64,000 bases of DNA from Dyadobacter fermentans. Lineage in GTDB: Bacteria > Bacteroidota > Bacteroidia > Cytophagales > Spirosomataceae. The DNA lies in assembly GCF_019924045.1 (NCBI RefSeq), contig NZ_JAHXBN010000005.1, positions 1 through 64,000 on the forward strand, given 5' to 3'. The notes beneath the pieces are model-generated. The model made no database searches. It saw only the letters and a list, made by a program, of their open reading frames with translations, and had not been told where the DNA came from. Shown in pieces: positions 34,316 to 41,975 of this stretch; the stretch's first letter is position 1; every line of letters begins with the position of its first letter. The translations under genes were made by a program, and so were the position numbers.

Positions 34316-35968
34316 ATGGCGTCCCAATTCCTGAAAGTTCACCCTTCCGATAATGTAATCGTGGCATTGCGCGACCAGCCCGCGGGCTCGGACGTGACCT
34401 ACGAGGGGAACATTTACAACCTTCAATACGGCGTTTCTGCCAAGCACAAATTTGTCACCGAGGATATCGAAACCGGCGGCGCCATTATTATGTACGGTGT
34501 GCTCGTAGGCCGGGCTACCCAGCCGATCAAAAGAGGCGAGCCGATCACGACATTCAACCTGAAGCACGACGCGCACGACTACAGTACGGCTAATCGCCAG
34601 CCATATTCTTACACGCAGCCTGACGTAAGTCACTGGCAAAACCGGACTTTCAAAGGTTACCACCGTGAAGACGGCCGAGTAGGAACTTACAACTACTGGC
34701 TCGTAGTACCATTGGTATTCTGCGAAAACCGCAACGTGCTGATCATGAAGGACGCATTCGAGCGTGAGCTCGGATACGCGCAAACCGACATGTACCGCGA
34801 GCAGGTACGCGAGTTCCTGCATTTGTACCAGCAGGGCGATATGCGCACCATCAAAAACCTGGAAACTTTTGTAGACGCACCGGCTGCTAAAAAGAAACCG
34901 GAACGCCCGTTCAAAAATGTGGATGGTGTTAAATTCCTCACGCACGAGGGCGGCTGCGGCGGCACGCGCCTGGATGCGAACACATTATGTTCGCTCTTCG
35001 CGGCTTACGCAGTGCATCCCAATGTGGCGGGTATCACGGTACTAAGCCTGGGTTGCCAGAACTCCGAGTTGAAAACACTCGAAGACGAAATCCGAAAGCG
35101 CGATCCGCATTTCAACAAGCCATTCTTTGCATTTGAGCATCAGAAAGGCACTGAGTACTCGCTCATGTCGGGTGCAATCAAGGAGACTTTCATGGGGTTA
35201 ACCAAAATCAATGAGTTTGAGCGCTCCGATGCACCGTTGTCAAAACTTTCGGTAGGGCTGAAATGCGGTGGGTCGGATGGCTTCTCCGGTATTTCTGCAA
35301 ACCCGGTATTGGGGCATTTGTCTGATCTGGTTGTAGGATTGGGCGGACAAACACTTCTGGCAGAATTCCCTGAATTGAACGGGGTAGAGCAGGAGCTGCT
35401 CAACCGCTGCGTAACCGAAGAAAAGGCAGCCAAATTCGAGAAACTCATGCGCGACTACGCGGGCAAAGCCGAAGCCGTAGGTTCCGCATTTGCATTCAAC
35501 CCATCACCTGGTAATATCAAAGACGGGCTCATCACGGACGCGATCAAATCGGCCGGAGCGGCTAAAAAAGGCGGTAATGCATACGTTTCCGACGTTTTGA
35601 ACTACACCGAACGCGCAACGGAGTCAGGTTTGCACCTCGTTTGCACGCCAGGTAACGATGTGGAAGCGACCACCGGCCAAACCGCCGCAGGTGCGAACAT
35701 TATCCTTTTCACCACCGGCCTCGGCACCCCAACGGGTAACCCGATCTGCCCGGTTGCAAAAGTAGCGACCAACTCCGCACTCGCCCAGCGCATGCCCGAC
35801 GTGATCGATTTCGACTGTGGACCTGTCGTGGATGGCACGCAATCAATCGAACAGAATGCCGAAGCATTGCTGGAATACGTGATCAAAGTTGCCAGCGGCG
35901 AGCTCACCAAAGCGCAGCAACTCGGCCAGGATGATTTTATTCCGTGGAAAAGGGGCGTTTCATTATAA
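34316..35968 (+). CDS. UxaA-family sugar-acid dehydratase (likely L-fuconate/L-rhamnonate dehydratase)
   Basis: 550 residues. N-terminal SAF domain (about 1-80; FLKVHPSDNVIVALRD, TFNLKHDAHDYS), then UxaA catalytic core with GYHREDGRVGTYNYWLVVP, THEGGCGGTR, SLGCQNSE, GLKCGGSDGFSGISANP and VCTPGNDVEATTGQTAAGAN (each seen). The family includes altronate and galactarate dehydratases and the UxaA proteins of the Campylobacter L-fucose locus. With a lactonase, mutarotase and FAH hydrolase downstream, dehydration of a 6-deoxy-aldonate to its 2-keto-3-deoxy form is the best call. The ATG at 34316 is preferred to a TTG 57 nt upstream. Confidence 0.82.
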   Translation: MASQFLKVHPSDNVIVALRDQPAGSDVTYEGNIYNLQYGVSAKHKFVTEDIETGGAIIMYGVLVGRATQPIKRGEPITTFNLKHDAHDYSTANRQPYSYTQPDVSHWQNRTFKGYHREDGRVGTYNYWLVVPLVFCENRNVLIMKDAFERELGYAQTDMYREQVREFLHLYQQGDMRTIKNLETFVDAPAAKKKPERPFKNVDGVKFLTHEGGCGGTRLDANTLCSLFAAYAVHPNVAGITVLSLGCQNSELKTLEDEIRKRDPHFNKPFFAFEHQKGTEYSLMSGAIKETFMGLTKINEFERSDAPLSKLSVGLKCGGSDGFSGISANPVLGHLSDLVVGLGGQTLLAEFPELNGVEQELLNRCVTEEKAAKFEKLMRDYAGKAEAVGSAFAFNPSPGNIKDGLITDAIKSAGAAKKGGNAYVSDVLNYTERATESGLHLVCTPGNDVEATTGQTAAGANIILFTTGLGTPTGNPICPVAKVATNSALAQRMPDVIDFDCGPVVDGTQSIEQNAEALLEYVIKVASGELTKAQQLGQDDFIPWKRGVSL

Positions 35969-36470
35969 ACCGCTTAATCCGTTCAATTAAGTTGCGTTGT
36001 TAGTCCTTCTCCGTCGGTTAAAACCGACGGTATTAGATTGAAATGTTAGCAGAGAAAATCTATTGCCGGGGGCTTTATCCCCCGGATCGGTAATAGATTG
36101 AAATTTTAGCAGAGAAGCAAATCTATTGCCGGGGGCTCTATCCCCGGATCGGTATTAGATTGAAATTTTAGCAAAGAAGCAAGATCTATTGCCGGGGGCT
36201 TTATCCCCCGGATTGGTAATAGATTGAAATTTTAGCAGAGAAGCAAATCTATTGCCGGGGGCTTTATCCCCCGGATCCAAAGCAAAGGAATTGCAAAGGA
36301 AAAGGATTGCAGATTAAAAAGATTTCAATCAAATGAATTGCAGAGCAACAGAACTGCATTGCAATAGCAAGGCAATAACGATAACAAGGCAAAAGCACAG
36401 CTTTTGCCCAAGACCAACAGACAAGTATCATTAACTCAGGGCTTCGGCCTTGGGCCTAGACCAACTATCT
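35969..36470. other. 502-bp non-coding gap with hairpin array
   Basis: No ORF. The first half holds the 63-bp hairpin array described separately; the second half (about 36278-36400) is low-complexity with repeated GCAA/TTGCA words and ends in two short inverted repeats (GGCAAAAGCACAGCTTTTGCC and GGGCTTCGGCCTTGGGCC-like). It interrupts the dehydratase-SDR gene run. Confidence 0.7.
36011..36277. repeat. Array of five REP-like hairpins, 63-bp period
   Basis: Four hairpins of the form CCGGGGGCTTTATCCCCCGG, each inside an outer stem ATCTATT...AATAGAT and separated by a conserved spacer (TGAAATTTTAGCAGAGAAGCA), start exactly 63 bp apart (reference base 36060, 36123, 36186, 36249). A fifth at 36011-36030 has a different stem, CCGTCGGTTAAAACCGACGG, but the same spacer. 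Stem sequence differs while pairing is kept. Confidence 0.9.
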
Positions 36471-37244
36471 ATGTTTAATCTAACAGGAAAAACAGCACTG
36501 GTAACGGGTGGAGCGAGCGGGATCGGATTGGCGATCTCTAAAACTTTCGCGAAGCAGGGAGCCTATGTGCACATTCTGGAACTCAATATTGATCTGGCTA
36601 ACCAGGTGGTGAGCGAAATCACTGCGGAAGGCGGACAAGCGGAGGCACACGCACTGGACATCTCCAAACAGGCGGATGTCGTGAACATTATCAATAGTAT
36701 TGCCGCACAGCACCCGATCAATATTTTGGTCAATAATGCAGGTATCGCACATATCGGCAAGGCGGATACTACGGCCGAAATCGATTTTGACAGGGTGATT
36801 AATATCAATGTCAAAGGCGTCTACAACTGCCTGATGGCTACGATTCCGCATTTGAAATCCAATGGCGGAGGGGTGATTTTGAACATGGCTTCCATTGCCG
36901 CAACAGTAGGAATACCCGACCGCTTTGCTTATTCTACTGCAAAAGGTGCGGTTTACTCCATGACATTGTCGGTAGCCCGCGATTATCTGGCGGACGGTAT
37001 CCGTTGCAACAGCATTTCGCCGGCGCGCGTGCATACACCGTTCGTGGATGGTTTTATTTCGAAAAACTATCCGGGCAAGGAACAGGAAATGTTTGAAAAA
37101 CTGTCCAAAACCCAGCCGATCGGACGGATGGCGAAGCCCGAGGAGATCGGTGCATTGGCCTTGTATCTCTGCTCGGACGAAGCAGGTTTTATCACCGGTT
37201 GCGATTATTTGATTGACGGGGGATTTGAGAAGCTAAATAATTAG
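36471..37244 (+). CDS. SDR-family dehydrogenase (deoxyhexose or 2-keto-3-deoxy-sugar-acid dehydrogenase)
   Basis: 257 residues, classical short-chain dehydrogenase: TGGASGIG cofactor motif (12-19), NNAG, active-site Tyr154-x-x-x-Lys158 (YSTAK), and C-terminal GCDYLIDGGF. Within the cluster it could oxidise L-fucose (to the lactone) or the 2-keto-3-deoxy acid at C4; the latter is required to make the substrate of the FAH hydrolase next door. Only one SDR is present, so one of the two oxidation steps is unassigned. The ATG at 36471 is chosen over a TTG 21 nt upstream. Confidence 0.85.
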   Translation: MFNLTGKTALVTGGASGIGLAISKTFAKQGAYVHILELNIDLANQVVSEITAEGGQAEAHALDISKQADVVNIINSIAAQHPINILVNNAGIAHIGKADTTAEIDFDRVININVKGVYNCLMATIPHLKSNGGGVILNMASIAATVGIPDRFAYSTAKGAVYSMTLSVARDYLADGIRCNSISPARVHTPFVDGFISKNYPGKEQEMFEKLSKTQPIGRMAKPEEIGALALYLCSDEAGFITGCDYLIDGGFEKLNN

Positions 37245-37250
37245 GTGAAA

Positions 37251-37385
37251 AGCTGTAAGCCATAGGCTATAAGCTATAAGCCCGAACCTTGTTGACACTT
37301 TGGTAAAATTTAAAACACATTAAACATCAAGACGCGGAAGTAATCTCATAGAGCTTACAGCTTATAGCCTATCGCTTAAAGCTTT
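37251..37385. repeat. Paired heptad word arrays in inverted orientation
   Basis: Arm 1 (37251-37285): AGCTGTA, AGCCATA, GGCTATA, AGCTATA, AGCCCGA, exact 7-bp register. Arm 2 (37351-37385): GAGCTTA, CAGCTTA, TAGCCTA, TCGCTTA, AAGCTTT, the complementary word in the same period. The arms are 65 bp apart, filling the gap between the SDR and FAH genes. Confidence 0.85.
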
Positions 37386-37407
37386 CCCGTCCCAAATATC
37401 CTTTTCC

Positions 37408-38274
37408 ATGAAACTCTTTCGATTTGGTGCATTTGAAAATGAAAAGCCGGGCGTAGAATTGGCCGACGGTACGAAGCTGGATGTCTCGGCATTTGGTGAA
37501 GATTATAATGAGAAATTCTTTGCGACCGACGGCATCGCGCGTTTGTCGACCTGGCTGGAAACCAATGCGGCGTCTGCGCCGAAAGTGGTGGAAGGCTTCC
37601 GTTACGGTTCCTGCGTGGCGCGTCCTTCGAAAATCGTCTGCATTGGTATGAACTATGCCAAACATGCTTATGAATCAGGAGCGACGGAGCTTCCGAAAGA
37701 GCCGATCATTTTCTTCAAATCGACCACTGCATTGTGCGGGCCGTTTGACCAGGTGATTATCCCGAGAAACTCGGAGAAAACCGACTGGGAAGTAGAGCTG
37801 GCCGTGGTAATCGGTAAGAAAGCAAGCTACGTCGATGAAGCCAATGCATTGGATTACGTGGCCGGTTACGCAGTTCACAACGATTATTCGGAACGGGCGT
37901 TCCAAATGGAGCGCGGTGGGCAATGGGTGAAAGGTAAAAGCAATGATACCTTCGCGCCGCTGGGCCCATATATGGTCACTTCCGACGAAGTAGGCAATGC
38001 TAATGACCTCGATTTGTGGCTGAGCCTGAACGGCAAGAAAATCCAGGATAGCAATACATCCGATATGATTTTCCAGATCCCGTTCCTGGTAAGCTACCTT
38101 AGCCAATTCATGACGCTGCTTCCGGGAGATGTGATTACGACCGGCACACCAGCGGGCGTGGGCTTGGGCATGAAGCCTCCGGTTTACCTCAAAGCAGGTG
38201 ACGTAGTAGAATTGGGTATTGAAAAACTGGGTTCACAAAAACAGGAAGCGATTGCCTGGAAGGCGACGGTATAA
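37408..38274 (+). CDS. FAH-family 2,4-diketo-3-deoxy-sugar-acid hydrolase
   Basis: 288 residues. The fumarylacetoacetate-hydrolase fold is shown by KIVCIGMNYAKHAYESG, metal ligands Glu128/Glu130 (DWEVELAVVIG) and Asp159 (VHNDYSERAFQ), and the C-terminal GDVITTGTPAGVGLGM. In the non-phosphorylative fucose and rhamnose pathways this family cleaves 2,4-diketo-3-deoxy-L-fuconate (or -rhamnonate) to pyruvate and L-lactate. The presence of LutABC in the same run supports that reaction here. Confidence 0.85.
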   Translation: MKLFRFGAFENEKPGVELADGTKLDVSAFGEDYNEKFFATDGIARLSTWLETNAASAPKVVEGFRYGSCVARPSKIVCIGMNYAKHAYESGATELPKEPIIFFKSTTALCGPFDQVIIPRNSEKTDWEVELAVVIGKKASYVDEANALDYVAGYAVHNDYSERAFQMERGGQWVKGKSNDTFAPLGPYMVTSDEVGNANDLDLWLSLNGKKIQDSNTSDMIFQIPFLVSYLSQFMTLLPGDVITTGTPAGVGLGMKPPVYLKAGDVVELGIEKLGSQKQEAIAWKATV

Positions 38275-38290
38275 GGGAGTTTGCCACGTT

Positions 38291-38480
38291 CGTGGTCATA
38301 AATAGTCAGGGATGATCAGGTATAGTCATTAATAGTCAGGTGTGGTCATGTTCTGTCAAGTGTAGTCACTGATAGTCAAGCCTTGACAATGAATGACAAT
38401 ACCTGACAACACCTGACCACACTTGACAACGAATGACCACAAATGACAATGGATGACAACACATGACCATACTTGACAGC
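38291..38480. repeat. Decamer word array with strand switch (GTCA then TGAC)
   Basis: Nineteen 10-bp units in exact register. Nine units centred on GTCA (CGTGGTCATA, AATAGTCAGG, TATAGTCATT, TGTGGTCATG and so on; one has ATCA) cover 38291-38380; ten units centred on TGAC (GAATGACAAT, ACCTGACAAC, ACTTGACAAC and so on) cover 38381-38480. The second half is the reverse-complement word, so the whole 190 bp can fold on itself. It fills the gap between the FAH and lactonase genes. Confidence 0.9.
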
Positions 38481-38511
38481 CGAACCAAGTTACCAGCACA
38501 GTAAAGAAGTT

Positions 38512-39342
38512 ATGACGATAGACGCTCACCAGCATTTCTGGATATTCGACGAGGAACGTGATTCGTGGATCACACCCGACATGCAGGTTATCCGGCGGAA
38601 TTTTCTACCGGAGGACCTCTGGCCGGTCCTCAAAGCCAATAAAATAGATGGCTGCGTGGCGGTGCAGGCGTCACAGAACGATGCCGAAACGGAGTTTTTG
38701 CTGCATTTGGCCGAAGCCAATGACTTTGTGAGAGGTGTGGTAGGATGGGTAGATCTCAAAGCGGTGAATTTGTATGATCAGCTCGAAAGATACTCGCAGT
38801 TTGAGAAATTGAAAGGCTTCCGCCACGTGGCGCAGGGGCAGCCGGAAGGCTTTCTGCTGCAACCGGAGTTTATCCGGGGCGTGGGTACGCTGGTCGCATT
38901 CGATTTTACCTACGACATTCTCATTTACCAAAACCAGTTGAAGGAAGCATTCAATTTCGCGGTGAAGCTGCCGAATGTGCATTTCGTGCTGGACCATATT
39001 GCCAAGCCGCTCATCAAAGCACAGGAGTTGCAACCTTGGGCCGATGACATTCGCCGGCTCGCCGAATTACCGAATGTGCATTGCAAGGTATCTGGTATGG
39101 TGACCGAAGCCAACTGGATGCATTGGGAAAAAGCCGACTTCCGGCCTTATCTCGACGTGGTTTTCGAAGCATTCGGTACGGAACGCATTATGTATGGCTC
39201 CGACTGGCCGGTATGCCTGGTGGCGGGTGAGTATGAGGGCGCGAAGGGAATCCTCACCGACTACCTGAGCATGTTCTCCGACGACGAAGTACGTGACGTA
39301 ATGGGCAATAACGCGAGACGCTTTTATAACCTCGATATTTAA
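38512..39342 (+). CDS. Amidohydrolase-2 sugar lactonase (L-fuconolactonase-like)
   Basis: 276 residues, TIM-barrel amidohydrolase-2: metal-binding His6-x-His8 (DAHQHFW), VVGWVDLKA, HVVQ-type FRHVAQGQPEGFL, VLDHIAKP and the C-terminal MYGSDWPVCL holding the last Asp. COG3618 members hydrolyse L-fuconolactone, rhamnonolactone or related sugar lactones. Position between the FAH hydrolase and the mutarotase gene supports opening of the lactone made from a 6-deoxyhexose. The ATG at 38512 is preferred to a TTG 39 nt upstream. Confidence 0.87.
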   Translation: MTIDAHQHFWIFDEERDSWITPDMQVIRRNFLPEDLWPVLKANKIDGCVAVQASQNDAETEFLLHLAEANDFVRGVVGWVDLKAVNLYDQLERYSQFEKLKGFRHVAQGQPEGFLLQPEFIRGVGTLVAFDFTYDILIYQNQLKEAFNFAVKLPNVHFVLDHIAKPLIKAQELQPWADDIRRLAELPNVHCKVSGMVTEANWMHWEKADFRPYLDVVFEAFGTERIMYGSDWPVCLVAGEYEGAKGILTDYLSMFSDDEVRDVMGNNARRFYNLDI

Positions 39343-39350
39343 ATAGTATT

Positions 39351-39680
39351 ATGAAAAGATATTGTCTTGCGGTGGACCTGGTCGACGACCCGCAAATGAT
39401 TGCGGAGTACGAAGGTTATCACAAACAAATCCAGCCGGAAATCCATAAAAGCATTACCGATGCCGGTATTACGGTGATGGACATTTACCGGGTCGGTAAC
39501 CGCCTGTTCATGATCATGGAGACAGAAGACAATTTTAGTTTTGAAACAAAAGCCCAGATGGACGCCGACAATCCGAAAGTACAGGAATGGGAGCAGCTCA
39601 TGTGGAAATACCAACAGGCATTGCCCACTGCCAAACCCGGCGAAAAGTGGGTATTAATGGAACAGATATTTGCCCTCTGA
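39351..39680 (+). CDS. DUF718 / L-rhamnose (L-fucose) mutarotase-like protein
   Basis: 109 residues, close to RhaM length. Family features: N-terminal YCLAVDLVDDPQMIAEYEGYH with the conserved Tyr/His, central ITVMDIYRVGNRLFMIMETE, and the Trp-rich C-terminus WEQLMWKYQQALP. These enzymes interconvert the alpha and beta anomers of L-rhamnose or L-fucose, speeding entry to the dehydrogenase. Begins 8 nt after the lactonase stop, so part of the same operon. Confidence 0.85.
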   Translation: MKRYCLAVDLVDDPQMIAEYEGYHKQIQPEIHKSITDAGITVMDIYRVGNRLFMIMETEDNFSFETKAQMDADNPKVQEWEQLMWKYQQALPTAKPGEKWVLMEQIFAL

Positions 39681-39717
39681 GAATAAAGGTCGTAGTATGA
39701 ACTAGCATTCGAACAGG

Positions 39718-40500
39718 TTGAGTAAACTATTTTACGCATTATCCATCCTTATTTTATCATTTGCATTGCTTTCATCTCAGCCCCGCCAGGCTGTGGAAGT
39801 GAAGTTGATGAGTTTCAACATCCGGCATGGGCTGAATAACCAGGAGGAGTCGAACCTGAGGGATATTTTAAGGATAATCAAGGAAAATGACCCGGACCTT
39901 GTGGCATTGCAGGCTGTCGACAGCCTGATGGACAAAGGGAAGGTGCAGTTCCAACTGAGGCAGATCGCCACGCAGACGGGAATGTATTATGCGTACGCCG
40001 TGGCCGATACCAATGAAAACGGGACGCAGGGGGTAGGAATCCTTTCGAACTGGCCGTTTGAGAAAACTCAGGTGATCAATCTGCCCAAAACAGCTGGGGC
40101 CGACCCGAAAGTGCTGCAATGCGGATTGATCCGGCTGTCGAGATCGGTTACCTTCCGGTTTTGTAACTCCCGGCTCGAATATGCTTCGGTAATGGACCGC
40201 GCCTTGCAGGCGGCTTATATTAACCAAATGCTCGTCAACAGCGTCCAGCCTGTGCTCTTAGGCATGGATATGGGCGCCAGACCGAACGAGCAACCTTACT
40301 TTTCGTTCCGAAGAAACTGGCAGGACGCTGCCCGCGGATCACAGATGCAGACCTGGAACGAAGGTTTACCGGGCGACCGGCTCGATTACATTTTTGCCTT
40401 GCTCAACAACAAGGTCCGCATTAAAAACTACAAGGTGATCCGAAATTATCCGGACGTTTCTGATCACTATCCCATTCAGGCCACCATCGAATTTTGGTAG
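39718..40500 (+). CDS. Exported endonuclease/exonuclease/phosphatase-fold protein, probably catalytically degenerate
   Basis: 260 residues from a TTG start (an in-frame ATG upstream runs into a stop). Residues 1-20 form a signal peptide (FYALSILILSFALLSSQ). The EEP fold is clear: Asn34 (MSFNIRHG), DRLDYIF, and Asp249-His250 (SDHYPI). Key catalytic residues differ: the usual Glu of LQEVD is Ala66 (LQAVD), the THL His is Arg152 (NSRLE), and the GDFN Asn is Gly186 (GMDMGA). It may bind rather than cleave a sugar phosphate or nucleic acid. Sits between the mutarotase and lutA, 3 nt before the latter. Confidence 0.75.
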   Translation: MSKLFYALSILILSFALLSSQPRQAVEVKLMSFNIRHGLNNQEESNLRDILRIIKENDPDLVALQAVDSLMDKGKVQFQLRQIATQTGMYYAYAVADTNENGTQGVGILSNWPFEKTQVINLPKTAGADPKVLQCGLIRLSRSVTFRFCNSRLEYASVMDRALQAAYINQMLVNSVQPVLLGMDMGARPNEQPYFSFRRNWQDAARGSQMQTWNEGLPGDRLDYIFALLNNKVRIKNYKVIRNYPDVSDHYPIQATIEFW

Positions 40501-40503
40501 AAA

Positions 40504-41283
40504 ATGAATTACTCAAATTGGAAGATCGGATTATTTATTCCCTGCTATGTTGATCAGTTTTATCCACAAGTAGGGATCGCAACACTCGAATTACTTGAAA
40601 AACTCGGCTGTACAGTTACATTTCCTTTGAACCAGACCTGCTGCGGTCAGCCGATGGCCAACTCCGGATTCGAACATTTGTCACGCTCGTGCGACAATCT
40701 CTTTTATGACATTTTCAAAGATTGCGACTACGTGGTATCGCCATCGGGGAGCTGTGTGCTGCATATTAAGGACCATTTGAAGGCCGATAACAAAGCCGAC
40801 GAATCAAAAGTACTGCGCAAGAAAGTGTACGAACTCGTCGAATTTATAACCGACATTTTGAAAATAGACACCATCGAAGCGGAGTTTCCGCATCGGGTAG
40901 GTTTGCATCAGGGATGCCACGGTCAGCGCGGGCTGCATTTATCACAAATGTCGGAGCTGAATGCGGCGCCGTTTTCGAAGCCGGTATCGCTTTTGAAACA
41001 AGTGAAGGGTATCGAGCTGGTCGACCTCGACCGCACGGACGAATGCTGCGGCTTCGGCGGGACGTTCTGTGTTAGCGAAGAAGCAGTGTCGGTGAAAATG
41101 GGCAAGGACCGCGTGGCGGATCACATTCGCCACAATGCGGAGTACATTACCGGCTCGGATATGAGTTGCCTGATGCATTTGGGAGGTATTCTCAAACGCG
41201 GCAATTCGAATGTGCAGGTGATGCACATCGCCGAGATTCTGAATGCAGGGATCAAAAAACAAAAACCGGAGCCCGTACATTGA
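40504..41283 (+). CDS. lutA: L-lactate oxidation protein LutA, Fe-S (CCG-domain) subunit
   Basis: 259 residues, two cysteine-rich CCG domains: NQTCCGQPMANSG and CVLHIKDHL in the first, GCHGQRGLH and DECCGFGGTFC with C-terminal DMSCLMHLGG in the second. Together with LutB and LutC it forms the L-lactate dehydrogenase complex that yields pyruvate. It follows the EEP gene by 3 nt and so belongs to the deoxyhexose operon; its partner genes start 690 bp further on, past a reverse-oriented gene. Confidence 0.93.
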   Translation: MNYSNWKIGLFIPCYVDQFYPQVGIATLELLEKLGCTVTFPLNQTCCGQPMANSGFEHLSRSCDNLFYDIFKDCDYVVSPSGSCVLHIKDHLKADNKADESKVLRKKVYELVEFITDILKIDTIEAEFPHRVGLHQGCHGQRGLHLSQMSELNAAPFSKPVSLLKQVKGIELVDLDRTDECCGFGGTFCVSEEAVSVKMGKDRVADHIRHNAEYITGSDMSCLMHLGGILKRGNSNVQVMHIAEILNAGIKKQKPEPVH

Positions 41284-41339
41284 GCCCCGGTGTATACAAA
41301 GTTTATGCGCTGGGATGGAATCTGAGAAGCGCCCCGTTA

Positions 41340-41735
41340 TTAGTTGATTGAAGAAACAACGCGGCTGGTTGTAGTCAAAATATCAAACGATTGTGCAGTC
41401 TTCTCTTTACCATCCGTGATTTCGAACGTGTAGGTACCGTCCATCAAGGTTGATAAATCGAAGTATTTCAGGTAGTTGTTTTCAACTTTACGGTTTTCTG
41501 AGAAAAGCACATTCTTTTCGTTATCCAGAATACGTACGACTACATTCTTCGAAATTGGATTATTATAAGAAACGCGGAATTGCAATGGTTTAACCTGCAG
41601 AACGGTCAGCTTGGTAGAAGCGTTTTCAGTTTTGTCTGCGGTAGCGAACTTGTCTTGGGCATTAGCTGCGAATGCCGATCCTGATAAAAGCAAACCGGTA
41701 ACGGCTGCGATAATAAGAGTGTTTTTGGTTTTCAT
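41340..41735 (-). CDS. Small secreted protein of unknown function
   Basis: 131 residues with a clear signal peptide (1-26, ending ANAQ). The mature part is beta-rich (LQVKPLQFRVSYNNP, VVVRILDNEKNVLF, LMDGTYTFEITDGKEKTAQSF), resembling DUF3244/CARDB-like Ig folds or a shortened T9SS sorting-domain-like strand order. It is transcribed against lutA and lutB, which it separates. An exact 15-bp palindrome lies in its leader. Function not known. Confidence 0.65.
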   Translation of the reverse strand: MKTKNTLIIAAVTGLLLSGSAFAANAQDKFATADKTENASTKLTVLQVKPLQFRVSYNNPISKNVVVRILDNEKNVLFSENRKVENNYLKYFDLSTLMDGTYTFEITDGKEKTAQSFDILTTTSRVVSSIN

Positions 41736-41769
41736 AGGAGTTAATATTTAATGTCTAAAAAAAGTTAAA

Positions 41770-41784
41770 CTGAACTTAGTTCAG
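41770..41784 (-). promoter_or_regulatory. Perfect 15-bp palindrome in the leader of the secreted-protein gene
   Basis: CTGAACTTAGTTCAG, centred about 42 bp before the ATG at 41735 and downstream of the predicted promoter. Dimeric-repressor site or leader hairpin. Confidence 0.45.
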
Positions 41785-41818
41785 ACTCCGATGCCCCGAT
41801 CGAAAAACTTTGTTGATT

Positions 41819-41826
41819 CAAAAGTA
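41819..41826 (-). promoter_or_regulatory. -7 promoter box for the secreted-protein gene
   Basis: On the minus strand TACTTTTG matches TAnnTTTG exactly, giving a leader of about 75 nt. A -33 element is not convincing. Confidence 0.35.
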
Positions 41827-41975
41827 TAAGATATTGCAATACAAGAAAATAGCATTTTTTCGATTTGTAAAAAGTTGTTTATTAAACAAACAGCAAACTT
41901 GAAATAGTGCAATGAATGTGAAAAGTATAAATCTTATTCTTCTTTAAATACCATTATCTAATTGTTAAGGCAGCT

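Noticed and set aside
36011..36277. CRISPR array
   Set aside because: The 63-bp period is regular, but the 'spacers' are identical, the units are hairpins and no cas genes are near.
38291..38480. CRISPR or iteron origin
   Set aside because: Units are 10 bp with strand reversal, no cas or replication-initiator gene nearby, and no AT-rich unwinding region.
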